This document shows positions 1-7,111 of a stretch of DNA of 64,000 nt, one piece after another. The notes under the pieces were generated by a model, which searched no databases, was not told the DNA's origin, and saw only the letters and a list, made by a program, of their open reading frames with translations. The translations under genes and the position numbers were made by a program. Numbering within the stretch: position 1 is the first letter of the stretch; every line of letters begins with the position of its first letter. The stretch covers positions 1 to 64,000 of the forward strand of contig NZ_FRAY01000003.1 in assembly GCF_900142475.1 (NCBI RefSeq), given 5' to 3'. This stretch comes from Fibrobacter sp. UWH4 (GTDB taxonomy: Bacteria > Fibrobacterota > Fibrobacteria > Fibrobacterales > Fibrobacteraceae).

Positions 1-84
1 CACCACCAAAATCAAGAGCGCTATCCCGAAGGTGTTCAGCACGTTACTGAAGAACTTCCAGCCGCCCTTCTCGTCGCCCGCCAC
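1..84 (-). CDS. N-terminal fragment of a putative membrane protein (runs off the window)
   Basis: An open minus-strand frame reaches the window edge. From a GTG at 82-84 it reads VAGDEKGGWKFF, then a hydrophobic run (NTFGIALLILVV) that looks like a first membrane segment. No ATG exists in this frame. The ATG carried by the flanking dispersed repeat (MSG...) is in another frame, and removing one G from the GGGG run at about 103-106 would join it as MSGIKPGYKVAGDEK. The true start is therefore uncertain, and the gene may be frameshifted. The family is not recognised. Confidence 0.35.
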   Translation of the reverse strand, partial: MAGDEKGGWKFFSNVLNTFGIALLILVV

Positions 85-106
85 CTTGTATCCGGGTTTT
101 ATCCCC

Positions 107-188
107 GCTCATAAAGAGCCCCTATAAGATCTACTTTCAGAATATACCTTTATTTATGCGGGTTCGCAAGCGGTTAGACGCTGGAAAA
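107..188 (-). repeat. Dispersed repeat copy A (promoter/RBS-like)
   Basis: About 80 bp nearly identical to 1577-1660; a shorter version lies at 749-783. Read on the minus strand it contains a TATATT box, then TCTTATAGGGGCTCTTT and an ATG, which looks like a promoter, Shine-Dalgarno and start codon. It lies just upstream of the partial minus-strand frame at the window start. Confidence 0.7.
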
Positions 189-205
189 ATCGTAAAACTG
201 GGTGA

Positions 206-307
206 TTACCTAGATGCAAAGGCGCTTTCCATAAAGGACTGCTCGTTACGGGAAATCCCGTTCTTTGTTGCGGTTTTACGCCAGTTTGTGCAGACGATTT
301 TTTTCAT
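206..307 (-). pseudogene. Remnant of the 3' end of a hipA-like toxin gene
   Basis: The last 33 codons of a frame read NWRKTATKNGISRNEQSFMESAF before the stop at 206-208 (written here as NWRKTATKNGIS then RNEQSFMESAF). This resembles the C-terminal W-R-x-x-A...GI-x-R-x-E-Q...M-x-x-AF pattern of HipA-family kinases. A full hipA is about 300-440 codons, so nearly all of it is missing. It lies directly downstream of and overlaps the 3' end of the hipB-like gene, the position hipA normally holds. The remnant call rests on motif recall, not on an alignment. Confidence 0.5.
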
Positions 308-644
308 TTCGGTAATGGTTGTTTTGGGGCGTGCGCTTCTCCGGGTGATATTTTTTCAGGAGTTCGATGTCGTGGAGTTTTTGGCCAAGTTCGTCGTCTG
401 CGGCGACCTTGAGAAGGTCGGTGTCCATGCCGCTTATGGCGTGGAGTACTGCTGCGTAAATGCCGATTGCCACTGCCGCGGAACCTTTTTCCACCGCCCA
501 TACCGATGCTCGGCTGACGCCCGCCCTTTCGGCAGCAAGCGCGACAGAAATTTTACGACGCATGCGTGCCAGACGGATTTGTTCTCCCATCTGTTCAAGG
601 ATTTTACCGGTTTTCGGCAGTAGAGTTACGCTTTTCTTACCCAT
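276..644 (-). CDS. HipB-like XRE-family transcriptional regulator / antitoxin
   Basis: This 122-residue protein has a Cro/CI-type helix-turn-helix at about residues 18-75 (MGEQIRLARMRRKIS...AAERAGVSRASVWAVEKG). The family usually acts as the DNA-binding antitoxin of HipBA modules: it represses its own operon and neutralises the HipA kinase. Here HipA survives only as a short 3' remnant, so the regulator seems orphaned. The last ~22 residues (from about HPEKRTPQNN) lack family character and may have arisen when the downstream gene was deleted. The ATG at 642-644 lies 10 nt from a perfect -10 box, so the transcript has almost no leader. Confidence 0.75.
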   Translation of the reverse strand: MGKKSVTLLPKTGKILEQMGEQIRLARMRRKISVALAAERAGVSRASVWAVEKGSAAVAIGIYAAVLHAISGMDTDLLKVAADDELGQKLHDIELLKKYHPEKRTPQNNHYRNEKNRLHKLA

Positions 645-646
645 GA

Positions 647-690
647 TGTCAATAAATATATATTGTTTTGATTAAATTGTCAATAAATAT
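647..690 (-). promoter_or_regulatory. hipB promoter with two 13-bp direct repeats (candidate HipB operators)
   Basis: On the minus strand TTGACA (678-683) and TATATT (655-660) are 17 bp apart. The 13-mer TGTCAATAAATAT (plus-strand reading) occurs at 678-690 over the -35 and at 647-659 over the -10, 31 bp apart, about three helical turns. That layout suggests autorepression by HipB (inference). Confidence 0.7.
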
Positions 691-748
691 TGACGGATTA
701 GCCTAATTTGAAGAATGGAGGGAATGAAATTTGAACTTTGAACGAGGT

Positions 749-790
749 TCTACCTCCGCTCATAAAGAGTTCCTATAAGATTCAAGGGGA
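749..790 (-). repeat. Dispersed repeat copy B (shortened)
   Basis: CTCATAAAGAG-T-TCCTATAAGA matches the core of copies A and C but lacks their ~45-bp distal part. A second CATAAAGAG half-copy follows at 801-810. The minus-strand reading again gives a start-codon-like ATGAGCGGAGGTAGAACC. Confidence 0.6.
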
Positions 791-854
791 CTCTTTCCGA
801 CATAAAGAGTGATGTTTCGTTTATCAGGGGAAAGATGGAAGCGCAAAAATAAGT

Positions 855-1349
855 CTAATTGCCATCGGATTCGGTGCAAAGATTTATCGCTCCACCTTTG
901 GTCATTCCAAGTCCGCCTCTACTCGGATGTTCCCACGCCTTTTCAAAACACCCTATAACGCTCGCGGCGCTGCTAGCTTGCGAACACAATCTAACTGCCT
1001 GTCCCCTAGTTAGACCTAAGCCATGTCTATTCGGATGTTCCCATGCGACAGCATAGCATTTAAGAACTTCAAAAGCATCATCGGCTCGTTTGCACAAGTC
1101 AACAGCCTGCCCCTTTGTCAGACCAAGTCCACCGTCGGCAGGATGTGCCCACGCGACCCTAAAGCACAAAATAACCTCGTTGGCATATCTTGCGCGATTG
1201 CAGATTTCCGTAGCCTGTCCTCTTGTTAAGCCAAGCCCACCATCAGCAGGATGCGCCCATGCTTTTTGAAAGCATTGGGTTGCTTGATTGGCGAAAATAG
1301 CCTGAACGCCAACAACAACCAAAAACGCTATTAGAGATATTCGCTTCAT
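855..1349 (-). CDS. Secreted protein of four tandem ~36-residue cysteine-paired repeats, unknown function
   Basis: A signal peptide (MKRISLIAFLVVVGVQAIFA) is followed by four back-to-back repeats of about 36 residues that fill the rest of the 164-residue protein. Each follows the pattern C-F/Y-x-x-AW-x-HP-x-x-x-GLG-(L/M)T-(R/K)-G-x-A-x-x-(L/I)C. Each repeat has exactly two cysteines about 24 residues apart, so one disulphide per repeat is likely after export. I recognise no named domain. The gene starts 5 nt after the stop of the small cysteine-pair protein upstream, with a GAGAG ribosome site between, so the two form an operon. A role in binding cell-wall or surface material would be pure inference. 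Confidence 0.8.
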   Translation of the reverse strand: MKRISLIAFLVVVGVQAIFANQATQCFQKAWAHPADGGLGLTRGQATEICNRARYANEVILCFRVAWAHPADGGLGLTKGQAVDLCKRADDAFEVLKCYAVAWEHPNRHGLGLTRGQAVRLCSQASSAASVIGCFEKAWEHPSRGGLGMTKGGAINLCTESDGN

Positions 1350-1354
1350 TTATT

Positions 1355-1534
1355 TCAACTCTCTTTTGAAAATTCTTCTTTCTTTGACTTATTTTTCGCG
1401 CCCTTGGGCCTTCCGCCCTTCTTGCCGTTCTCGGCGCTGGTGGGCTTGGGACGGCTCCCAATCATCTGCGAATGGATTGAACGCACTTCCGCGTTCGTAA
1501 GAATTTTTCCGCAATGCGGACACTTTGCTGGCAT
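1355..1534 (-). CDS. 59-residue CxxC / AT-hook-like small protein
   Basis: The ATG at 1532-1534 follows a good ribosome site (GGGAG). The peptide starts MPAKCPHCGK, a single CxxC zinc-knuckle half, and ends in a lysine-rich tail containing GGRPKG, close to an AT-hook core. With only one cysteine pair, zinc binding would need a dimer or a partner. It is the first gene of a two-gene operon with the four-repeat secreted protein (5-nt gap). Dispersed repeat copy C, with promoter-like features, lies ~40 bp upstream in the right orientation. Function unknown; a small DNA- or RNA-binding regulator is plausible from composition only. Confidence 0.7.
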   Translation of the reverse strand: MPAKCPHCGKILTNAEVRSIHSQMIGSRPKPTSAENGKKGGRPKGAKNKSKKEEFSKES

Positions 1535-1570
1535 AGGAATCTCCCGTTTTACCTAATCAAGATAGGTTTT

Positions 1571-1660
1571 ACCTCGGCTCATAAAGAGCCCCTATAAGAC
1601 CTGCTTTCTGAATATACCTTATTTTATGCGGGATCGCAAGCGGTTGGGCGCTGAAAAACG
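1571..1660 (-). repeat. Dispersed repeat copy C (promoter/RBS-like)
   Basis: Nearly identical to copy A over about 80 bp (CTCATAAAGAGCCCCTATAAG, then AATATACCTT and GCGGGATCGCAAGCGGTT). It lies upstream of the small CxxC gene on the minus strand and includes a TATATT box and an AGGGG-N7-ATG pattern. Confidence 0.7.
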
Positions 1661-1706
1661 CTGTTTCTTGTTGTGAAAAAATCAATGGTATTGGATTGTT
1701 GGGTGG

Positions 1707-1735
1707 TTGACGAATGGCTTAGGGGAGTATAAATT
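1707..1735 (+). promoter_or_regulatory. Candidate promoter of the GH43 gene
   Basis: TTGACG and TAAATT are separated by 17 bp and lie 32 bp before the GH43 start codon, so the 5' leader would be about 25 nt and would contain the GCGAGGA ribosome site. Confidence 0.5.
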
Positions 1736-1767
1736 TAGAGTGTGGTGTATGGGTAAAGCGAGGAAAA

Positions 1768-3672
1768 ATGAAATTCGGGATTGGCAAGGCTTCTGTCGTA
1801 ACGACTGCGGCGATACTTACTTTAGCTTGTTCGGCCTTTGCGGCCGATTGGTACGCGAAGGAGACGCGCTGGGCGGGGCATGACCCGGACATCATCCGTT
1901 ACGAGGACGGCTATGCGCTCGCGACGACGGACAACCACATGCTCATGCAGTTTTCCGAGGATGCGCTGAACTGGAAGAACGGCGAGCCCGCCATGCCGGA
2001 ATTTTCGAAGTGGCTTTACAAGTACGCGCCGAACATGATTGACATCTGGGCGCCGGACATTCATTACATCGGCGGGGAATACCGCATGTACTATTGCGGC
2101 TCCGAGATGGGCATCCGCTCGTCGGGCATGGGCTTTATGGCGAGCAAGGAAATCGACCCGACAAAACCCGGCTACGGCTGGACGGACATGGGCGAGGTGA
2201 TTCACACGGTCAAGAGCGACGCCTACAACGCGATTGACGCGGCGGTGCTCAAGGACAACGATGGCAAGGTCTGGATGGCGTTCGGTTCGTGGGGCACGGG
2301 CATCCACATTCTGGAACTGAACGAAGAAACAGGCAAGGTGAAAGACGGCGCGAAGATGATCAACATCGCAAACCGCGGCGGTTCGGGCATCGAGGGCGCA
2401 AGCCTCATCGAGCACGACGGCTACTACTACCTGTTCACGGCGTGGGACAACTGCTGCAAGAAGGGTGCCGATCTCGAGAACAATTCTTACAAGACGACGG
2501 TGGGGCGCTCCAACCGCATTGACGGCGGGTACGTGGACCGCAGCGGCAAGGCTCTATTGAATGGCGGCGGCACGATTCTTTTGAGCCGTTACGGGCGCTA
2601 CTACGGGCCTGCGGGCGGCGAGGCGTTCCAGGACGTGAACCGCCAGCGTTTCGTGAACCATTACTACGACAAGAACGACGGCGGTAACTCTTACATACAA
2701 GTTCGCGACATCGTCTATACCGACGACGGCTGGCCGGAACTGGGGCAGCCCTTCCTCGGGCGTTACCTGAGCGCCGAGGCGGAACATGGCGCCTTGACGC
2801 ACGTGGATATCTCGAGCAGCTCCGATGCATCGAACGGCGAGTTCTGTGCCTACATCAACTACGAAGACAGCAAGATTCGCCTGCCGATGATTATCCCGCA
2901 GGCGGGCGATTACCTGATTCGCTACCGCTACGATAACAACTGGACCGAAGACGGCGCGAACGGAAGTTCGCACTTCGTGAGCATCAACGGCAAGAACCAG
3001 GAAGTGGCGTTGCCGCTGACGGGCGCGTGGAGCGCATTCCCCGAGAAGTCGGTGGTGTACATCCCAGCAAAACTCAAGCGCGGTTCGAACTTCATCGAGA
3101 TTACGAAGGGCAAGCACTATGCGGAACTCGACCGCCTCGACTTCTTGCGCATTATCCGCGACACGATTCCCGCGAACGGCTTTGACAACGGCATCCGCGT
3201 GCGTTTGACGGCTGATGATGAGTTCGCCATCAAGGATGGCGGCTACGCGATTTTCGAGAACGTGATTACGGATTCCGTCGTGGGCCCGGGCGTGCTTGTG
3301 CAGGTGAAGAACGGAGTCGGCGGTACGCTTTCGCTGCGTAAGGAAAGCAAGAAGGGCGACGTGATTTCGAAATGCGATTTGCCCTCGGCAGGCGATGCCA
3401 CCAAGTGGGTTGACGTGCGGTGCACCAACCTGCCGGAACTCAAGGGCGTGCAGGACTTCTACCTGACGGCGGAAGGCCTCGGCGGCGAAACGCTCGTAGG
3501 CAATATCAAGTTTGACGAGGGCGCGAAGGATTCGACGGATGCAATCCGTCGCATCGATGGTCGCGATAATCGAGCCCTCCGTGCGGGCGACATGCGCGGC
3601 CAGAATAAAAAATACCGAGACCTGAAAGGCCGGCGGTATGATAAGCAAATCCCGTACAGGGTGATGTTCTGA
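1768..3672 (+). CDS. Secreted GH43 arabinan-degrading enzyme with C-terminal carbohydrate-binding domain(s)
   Basis: A 634-residue exported enzyme with a signal peptide ending near residue 26. Residues ~28-335 form a GH43 five-bladed propeller, with the expected acidic triad visible as D39 (HDPDII, general base), D156 (NAIDAA, pKa modulator) and E208 (GIEGAS, general acid). The overall pattern best fits arabinanases or arabinofuranosidases that cut alpha-1,5-arabinan. Residues ~345-465 look like a CBM6/35-type beta-sandwich (EAEHGAL...Y...NNW...LDRLDFLRI). A further ~115-residue beta domain (VRLTADDEFAIKDGG) resembles a second binding module. The tail is rich in Arg and Lys (KYRDLKGRRYDKQ), like the basic terminal domains seen on Fibrobacter hydrolases. 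Substrate specificity cannot be fixed from sequence. Confidence 0.88.
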   Translation: MKFGIGKASVVTTAAILTLACSAFAADWYAKETRWAGHDPDIIRYEDGYALATTDNHMLMQFSEDALNWKNGEPAMPEFSKWLYKYAPNMIDIWAPDIHYIGGEYRMYYCGSEMGIRSSGMGFMASKEIDPTKPGYGWTDMGEVIHTVKSDAYNAIDAAVLKDNDGKVWMAFGSWGTGIHILELNEETGKVKDGAKMINIANRGGSGIEGASLIEHDGYYYLFTAWDNCCKKGADLENNSYKTTVGRSNRIDGGYVDRSGKALLNGGGTILLSRYGRYYGPAGGEAFQDVNRQRFVNHYYDKNDGGNSYIQVRDIVYTDDGWPELGQPFLGRYLSAEAEHGALTHVDISSSSDASNGEFCAYINYEDSKIRLPMIIPQAGDYLIRYRYDNNWTEDGANGSSHFVSINGKNQEVALPLTGAWSAFPEKSVVYIPAKLKRGSNFIEITKGKHYAELDRLDFLRIIRDTIPANGFDNGIRVRLTADDEFAIKDGGYAIFENVITDSVVGPGVLVQVKNGVGGTLSLRKESKKGDVISKCDLPSAGDATKWVDVRCTNLPELKGVQDFYLTAEGLGGETLVGNIKFDEGAKDSTDAIRRIDGRDNRALRAGDMRGQNKKYRDLKGRRYDKQIPYRVMF

Positions 3673-3677
3673 TTTCC

Positions 3678-3685
3678 TATATTTG
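3678..3685 (+). promoter_or_regulatory. TATATTTG box 4 nt before thiS
   Basis: The sequence TATATTTG is followed by only TTCT before the thiS ATG. It matches the Bacteroidetes -7 element TAnnTTTG, so transcription would start at or next to the start codon. Confidence 0.5.
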
Positions 3686-3689
3686 TTCT

Positions 3690-3884
3690 ATGCTTACGAT
3701 TAATGGACAGAGTGTCGATGCGGCGGGCAAGACCGTTGCCGAATACCTTGCGGAAGCGGGGTACAATACCGTGCGCATCGCTGTGGAACGGAACGAGGAA
3801 ATTGTTCCGAAGGCAAAGTATGCCGAGACGGTGTTGGCTGACGGCGATGTCGTCGAGGTTGTGAACTTTGTAGGCGGCGGGTGA
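3690..3884 (+). CDS. thiS: Sulfur carrier protein ThiS
   Basis: A 64-residue ubiquitin-like protein ending in the diagnostic Gly-Gly tail (NFVGGG). ThiS is adenylated by ThiF at its C-terminal glycine, converted to a thiocarboxylate and used as sulfur donor by ThiG to make the thiazole ring of thiamine. It sits directly before thiF, with a 1-nt stop/start overlap (TGATG), so translation is coupled. No TPP riboswitch is visible upstream, and there is no room for a leader because a TATATTTG box lies 4 nt before the ATG. Confidence 0.92.
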   Translation: MLTINGQSVDAAGKTVAEYLAEAGYNTVRIAVERNEEIVPKAKYAETVLADGDVVEVVNFVGGG

Positions 3885-4546
3885 TGCAATCCGAAATTTC
3901 GCAGATGTGCGATTCCCGCGTGCCGACTCGCGAAGAGATGCTCGCTGCGCTAGAAAAGCGGCAAGGTGCAGATGCCGTACGCAAGTTGCAGGCTGCCACG
4001 GTTGCCGTTTGCGGCTTGGGCGGGCTTGGTTCAAATATCGCGATTTCTTTGGCGCGGGCCGGAGTCGGCAAATTGATTCTGGTTGATTTCGATTGCGTCG
4101 ATGTGACGAACTTGCATCGTCAGCAGTACAAGGCGAACCAGGTGGGTATGCCGAAGCCCGATGCCTTGCTTGCGAACTTGAAAGAGATTGCCCCGTACAC
4201 GGAATACGAAACTCACTTTGAAAAGGTGACTGCCGAAAATGCGGTCCCGCTCCTGGCCAAGGCCGATGTGGTTTGCGAGGCGTTCGACAATGCCGAGGCG
4301 AAGGCGATGCTTGTGAATACGGTGCTCGAAAATATGCCCGAAAAGTACCTAGTCGCAGCTTCTGGAATGGCCGGCTACGATAGCGGAAATTCAATTACGA
4401 CCCGCAAGGTGACCAAACGCTTTTATGTCTGTGGTGACGGCAAAAGCGATGTGAATGACGGAATCGGTTTGATCGCCCCGCGCGTGATGCTCTGTGCTGC
4501 CCATCAGGCCCTGACCGTTGTGCGTATCATTGTTGATTTTGCGTAA
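3884..4546 (+). CDS. thiF: ThiF-family ThiS adenylyltransferase
   Basis: A 220-residue E1-like enzyme with the nucleotide-binding loop CGLGGLGSN at about 43-51 and the following D-x-D-x-V-x-x-x-N-L-x-R-Q motif (VDFDCVDVTNLHRQQ), both typical of ThiF/MoeB. It activates the ThiS C-terminus with ATP. Length and absence of the paired zinc cysteines fit the shorter thiF family 2 rather than the MoeB-like type. The ATG at 3884 overlaps the thiS stop by one base; a GTG at 3881 is in frame but less likely. thiG lies 2.6 kb downstream and no thiH is in the window. Confidence 0.9.
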   Translation: MQSEISQMCDSRVPTREEMLAALEKRQGADAVRKLQAATVAVCGLGGLGSNIAISLARAGVGKLILVDFDCVDVTNLHRQQYKANQVGMPKPDALLANLKEIAPYTEYETHFEKVTAENAVPLLAKADVVCEAFDNAEAKAMLVNTVLENMPEKYLVAASGMAGYDSGNSITTRKVTKRFYVCGDGKSDVNDGIGLIAPRVMLCAAHQALTVVRIIVDFA

Positions 4547-4602
4547 GAAAAAGCGCAAGTCCCATTGACAATCCATCCATAGAAAGATGCAAAGAGCATG
4601 AG

Positions 4603-4632
4603 ATATCCCCTTTAAAAGGGGGTATTTTTTTT
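4603..4632 (+). terminator. Intrinsic terminator after thiF
   Basis: A TATCCCCTTT / AAAAGGGGGTA hairpin is followed by eight T. It separates thiSF from the downstream glycoside hydrolase. Confidence 0.75.
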
Positions 4633-4655
4633 ATTGGTGATTTTTGGAGATGTTT

Positions 4656-6383
4656 ATGAAAAAGATAAACAGTTTTGCTGCTATTTTGACTCTAGCCGCT
4701 TTTTCAGATGCGGCTGTGAACTTGAACGTTAGTTTAGGCGACAGCATTAAGCCGGTAACCCATGTGGCCACGGGCTCGCTTTACGGCCTTACTGAGACGC
4801 TTCCGAGCAATATCGAGAAGGACGTTGCGCCCCTGAAGCCGAACGTTTTTCTTTCGCCGGCTCGTAGCGGTAGCGGCCGCCAGCAGGGCATTGGTGGTGC
4901 GTTCCTCGTTGCTCCGCGTGTCGAAGGCATCGGTGCCAAAATCCAAATTCGCCTTGCCGACGTCTTGCCTGGTTGGCCCTACAAGTTCCAGAACATGGAC
5001 CACTGGAAAAACGAGGTGACTTCGGTCATTAACGACAAGCTCAAATCAAATAACAAGAATTTCGACGGTTACGAAATCTGGAATGAGCCGAACGACACCT
5101 GGAAGGTTTCGGGAATAGATTTCAATTCCGGTCTTTGGAAACAGACTTATGATTTGATTCGCAAGCTTGACCCGGGTGCAAAAATTATCGGACCTTCGTA
5201 TTCTTTTTACCATGCGTCCAAGATGGAAGAATTCGTGAAATACTGCTCGCAGAACAACTGCATGCCCGACGTGGTCAGTTGGCACCAGTGGGGTAGCGGC
5301 GGCTTTGTGGGCTCTGTCGAAACCTACCGCAATCTTGAAAAGAAATACAACGTCAAGCCGCGTCCGTTGAGTATCAATGAATATTCTTCGACGGAACATA
5401 GCGAAGAAGGCTGCCCGGGTCTGTCTGTTCCGTTTATCGCCAAATTCGAACGCCACGGTGTCGAAAGCGCTATGATTTCTTGGTGGTTTGTACCGCTTCC
5501 GGGACGATTGGGTAGCTTGCTCACCAAGAACAACGAACGCGGTGGCGGTTGGTGGCTGTATAAGTGGTACGGTGATATGAGCGGCTACATGGCTAAGGTT
5601 ACGCCGCCCAATGACAAGAGCGACGGCGTAGACGGCTTTGCCGCCCTTGACAAGAAGAAAGGCTTTGCAAGCATTGTGCTTGGAGGCAATACTTTGGGCG
5701 ATGTAAACGTGAATATCTCGGGGATTCCCGCTGCATTTGGAAACAAGGTGAATGTGACGGTGGAATATGTGGTATGGGAAGACAAGGACAAGGCTGTTCC
5801 ATCGACGACTCCGGTGTCAGACAAGGAATATGGTGTAAGTGACGGCAAGATTACGGTGCCGGTGAATATCACGAATACCAAGTACGGTTATCGTGTGTAT
5901 GTGACGCCGATTATTCCTCAGGCGCCTTATAAGGATGTTGCCGCTGCAATCCCGGGAAAAATTGAAGTCGAAAATTACGATGTCGGTGGCTCAGGCAAGT
6001 CATTCCTCGACAAGGATGACGATAACAAGGGCGGCGAGTACCGCGACGATGCTGTTGATATCGTAAAGGCGGGCAATGGCTACGCCATCGGCTACACGCA
6101 GGAAGGCGAATGGCTCGAATACACGGTGAAGGTAGCCGAAGCGGGTGAGTATGGCTTGTCCGTGAGCTACGCAACTTCTTCCGAAAATACTGGCGTTAAG
6201 TTGTATGTGGATGACAAGGTCATCAAGGACGATGTCGTTTTCCCGCAAGGCGCTGACTGGGAAACTTATTCTACATACGATGCGGGCAAGGTGAATCTTG
6301 ATGCGGGTGACCATGTGCTCAAACTTGAAATTGTGGGCAACTATGTGAACATCGACTGGCTGGAACTTTGTAAAACTGATTAG
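4656..6383 (+). CDS. Secreted clan GH-A glycoside hydrolase (GH39-like) with CBM6
   Basis: The third in-frame start is chosen because GGAG lies 6 nt before it and a signal peptide (MKKINSFAAILTLAAFSDAA) follows; the longer readings start at TTG 4644 or ATG 4650. Residues ~22-345 look like a clan GH-A barrel, with acid/base E144 in YEIWNEPN and the likely nucleophile E242 in SINEYSS. It is closest in style to GH39 and relatives, but the family is not certain. Residues ~435-575 are a clear CBM6 (IEVENYD...Y...GEWLEYTVKVAEAGEY...NIDWLEL). The frame ends at a TAG (6381-6383), beyond which the same frame continues into a sorting-type tail. Exported, probably xylan- or hemicellulose-active (inference). 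Confidence 0.8.
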   Translation: MKKINSFAAILTLAAFSDAAVNLNVSLGDSIKPVTHVATGSLYGLTETLPSNIEKDVAPLKPNVFLSPARSGSGRQQGIGGAFLVAPRVEGIGAKIQIRLADVLPGWPYKFQNMDHWKNEVTSVINDKLKSNNKNFDGYEIWNEPNDTWKVSGIDFNSGLWKQTYDLIRKLDPGAKIIGPSYSFYHASKMEEFVKYCSQNNCMPDVVSWHQWGSGGFVGSVETYRNLEKKYNVKPRPLSINEYSSTEHSEEGCPGLSVPFIAKFERHGVESAMISWWFVPLPGRLGSLLTKNNERGGGWWLYKWYGDMSGYMAKVTPPNDKSDGVDGFAALDKKKGFASIVLGGNTLGDVNVNISGIPAAFGNKVNVTVEYVVWEDKDKAVPSTTPVSDKEYGVSDGKITVPVNITNTKYGYRVYVTPIIPQAPYKDVAAAIPGKIEVENYDVGGSGKSFLDKDDDNKGGEYRDDAVDIVKAGNGYAIGYTQEGEWLEYTVKVAEAGEYGLSVSYATSSENTGVKLYVDDKVIKDDVVFPQGADWETYSTYDAGKVNLDAGDHVLKLEIVGNYVNIDWLELCKTD

Positions 6384-6626
6384 TGCGGAGTATCCGATTC
6401 AACAGGGGATTCAACAACTGTGATTGGAAATCGTCCGACTCTATTGGGTTCACCTAGCGTATCGAACTACAATGTATTCGACATGCAGGGACGTTTGATT
6501 GCAAGGTTCTCTGATACTGAGCTAGTAAACATTCAGGTGAAAATGACCGCCCTGGTCAAGCGTCCTGGTTCTTACCTGGTCAAGCCTCAAGAGGGTGGAC
6601 GGATCTTCCGCATTGTGATCAAGTAG
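6384..6626 (+). pseudogene. Detached C-terminal sorting-type tail of the GH-A/CBM6 enzyme
   Basis: Directly after the TAG at 6381-6383 the same frame stays open for 80 codons. A Ser/Thr linker (SDSTGDSTT) leads into a typical ~65-residue tail: NYNVFDMQGRLIARF...LVKRPGSYLVK...FRIVIK. The GH74 and GLUG proteins here end in similar V-F-D-M-x-G domains. The tail belongs to the upstream enzyme and has lost its connection through one base change, unless the amber codon is read through. A separate start at GTG 6420 has no ribosome site. Confidence 0.75.
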
Positions 6627-6659
6627 CCTTTATTCCATAAAATTTCTAAATTACCTGCC

Positions 6660-7064
6660 ATGAAAACGATTGAAGTCGTGGCGGGTATTATTTGTGATGG
6701 CGATCCGCGGTTGGCGGGGACTAGGATGCTCGCTACCCAGCGCGGTTATGGCGACTACAAGGATTACTGGGAATTTCCCGGTGGAAAGATGGAGTCCGGC
6801 GAAATTTCAGAACAGGCGTTGGTTCGCGAACTTAAAGAAGAACTAGCCGTCGATGTCCTTGTCGGTGATTTTGTCTGCACCGTGGAATATGATTATCCTG
6901 CTTTTCACCTGACCATGCATTGCTATCTATGTACGATTGCGGGCGGAAAGGCTCCGGAACTTCTGGAACACGAAGCTTCTAGATGGCTTTCTCAGGCAGA
7001 GTTGCGTACTGTGGATTGGCTCCCTGCTGATTTGCAGGTGGTGGAGGCATTAGAAAGCCGTTGA
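6660..7064 (+). CDS. Nudix hydrolase, MutT-like
   Basis: A 134-residue protein with a full Nudix box at ~41-63: G42-x5-E48-x7-R56-E57-x-x-E60-E61. The N-terminal VVAGIICDGD and WEFPGGK context is that of MutT/NudG-type pyrophosphohydrolases, which clean oxidised or unusual nucleoside triphosphates such as 8-oxo-dGTP from the cytoplasmic pool. It lies 47 nt before thiG on the same strand and could share its transcript. Substrate is inferred from family. Confidence 0.88.
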   Translation: MKTIEVVAGIICDGDPRLAGTRMLATQRGYGDYKDYWEFPGGKMESGEISEQALVRELKEELAVDVLVGDFVCTVEYDYPAFHLTMHCYLCTIAGGKAPELLEHEASRWLSQAELRTVDWLPADLQVVEALESR

Positions 7065-7111
7065 GAAATTCTAAATTTTATTTTGGAATAGGTGGATAAA
7101 GGTAAAGTATT

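Noticed and set aside
3600-3700. TPP riboswitch before thiS
   Set aside because: Only 17 nt separate the GH43 stop from the thiS start; no THI-box-like sequence there or before thiG.
6420-6626. Independent small gene of 68 codons after the GH-A/CBM6 gene
   Set aside because: It is in frame with the preceding gene, lacks a ribosome site and encodes a typical C-terminal tail, so it is better read as a detached end of that gene.
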